Under the pieces are notes generated by a model, which saw only the letters and a program-made list of their open reading frames with translations, searched no databases and was not told the DNA's origin. The translations under genes were made by a program, and so were the position numbers. From Sulfurimonas sp. UBA6014 (GTDB lineage: Bacteria > Campylobacterota > Campylobacteria > Campylobacterales > Sulfurimonadaceae): a DNA stretch of 6,381 bases. Location: assembly GCA_002428085.1 (NCBI GenBank), contig DJAA01000003.1, forward strand, positions 90,694 to 97,074, given 5' to 3'. Positions 5,961 through 6,381 of the stretch are shown piece by piece; within the stretch, counting starts at the first letter, position 1, and every line of letters starts with the position of its first letter.

Positions 5961-6381
5961 CTATAAATAATTAACCAAACTAAGTTTAGAAACCTTAGCA
6001 ACAGTTGAGAGCATAGCTTGATAACTTAATGAGAGTTGCGTAAGAGTCAAAGATGCTTCCGCAAGATCAGTGTCTAAAACAGACGATCGCAATGTCATAG
6101 TACTAATCTCAAGAAGTTGTGCCCTCTCTAAAGAGTTTGTTAGTGAATTAGACTGTGCTCCAACTGATGAGTGTGTTCTTGAAACATGATTCATTAGATC
6201 ATCTATCATGGCAATTGAATTTTGAATTCCAACACTTCTCTTATCACCATTAGATGCATCTGGATAGAGCTTGTGCTCTTCTACAGAAGTGATAATAGTG
6301 TTGAGCTCTTTAAAAAAATCTGTTTTTGGATCACGAACTGTAAGTGCATTGTTGGAGTTAAAAGTCATCACTGAAGCATCT
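5961..6381 (-). CDS. flgL: Flagellar hook-associated protein 3 (FlgL), C-terminal part
   Basis: The last 139 residues of a protein whose start lies beyond the right edge. The frame is open to the edge, reading DASVMTFNSNNALTVRDP. The GTG and ATG at 6371-6366 are internal codons of that frame rather than a likely start. FlgL sits outside the cell at the junction between the flagellar hook and the filament and is exported by the flagellar type III system. The C-terminus matches the FlgL/flagellin D0-D1 helices: FFKELNTIITSVEE, GIQNSIAMIDDLMNHVSRTHSSVGAQSNSL, then LDTDLAEASLTLTQLSLSYQAMLSTVAKVSKLSLVNYL. The ending SLVNYL, rather than a flagellin ending, points to FlgL. Its position upstream of ftsK agrees with the Campylobacter jejuni order as I remember it. 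The TAG stop is at 5963-5961. Total length and promoter cannot be seen. Confidence 0.92.
   Translation of the reverse strand, partial: DASVMTFNSNNALTVRDPKTDFFKELNTIITSVEEHKLYPDASNGDKRSVGIQNSIAMIDDLMNHVSRTHSSVGAQSNSLTNSLERAQLLEISTMTLRSSVLDTDLAEASLTLTQLSLSYQAMLSTVAKVSKLSLVNYL

Noticed and set aside
1..6381. Undescribed defence, mobile or CRISPR system
   Set aside because: All long frames are explained by core genes or two small proteins. I found no repeats of array type, transposase, recombinase, tRNA or attachment site.

Overview
The window looks like the chromosome of a Campylobacterota bacterium, probably of the Sulfurimonas/Sulfuricurvum kind; this genus-level guess is low confidence. The signs are AT-rich DNA, a full-length-type aconitase B, a short FtsK with four predicted membrane segments, and a flgL-ftsK gene order that, from memory, is also found in Campylobacter jejuni. 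I see no mobile element, CRISPR array, tRNA, rRNA, defence cassette or toxin-antitoxin pair. This is mostly core housekeeping DNA.

Layout, left to right. (1) Bases 1-2435, minus strand: acnB, aconitate hydratase B, complete at its start and cut by the left edge roughly 45-55 residues before its expected end. (2) Bases 2436-2666: a 231-bp AT-rich divergent intergenic region. It holds a TATAAT -10 box for each flanking gene, a long inverted repeat whose arm centres are 42 bp apart, and a smaller TGATAA/TTATCA dyad. (3) Bases 2667-3212, plus strand: a small exported protein with a SYLF (Ysc84-type, formerly DUF500) domain. (4) Bases 3220-3612, minus strand: a 130-residue protein of unknown function with a C-terminal FGKYKG domain, converging on the SYLF gene with a 7-bp gap. 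(5) Bases 3613-5865, minus strand: ftsK, starting at TTG and ending directly against the ATG of the FGKYKG gene. (6) Bases 5866-5960: a short spacer with a terminator-like hairpin and a likely ftsK promoter. (7) Bases 5961-6381, minus strand: the C-terminal part of flgL, the flagellar hook-filament junction protein, cut by the right edge.

Transcription on the minus strand runs flgL, then ftsK together with the FGKYKG gene. FtsK moves DNA at the division septum and FlgL joins hook to filament; they are neighbours but not functionally linked. AcnB serves the oxidative or reductive TCA cycle and is divergent from the SYLF gene, so the two could share regulatory sites. The points most worth checking are the long inverted repeat between acnB and the SYLF gene, and the uncharacterised FGKYKG protein that appears to be translationally coupled to ftsK.
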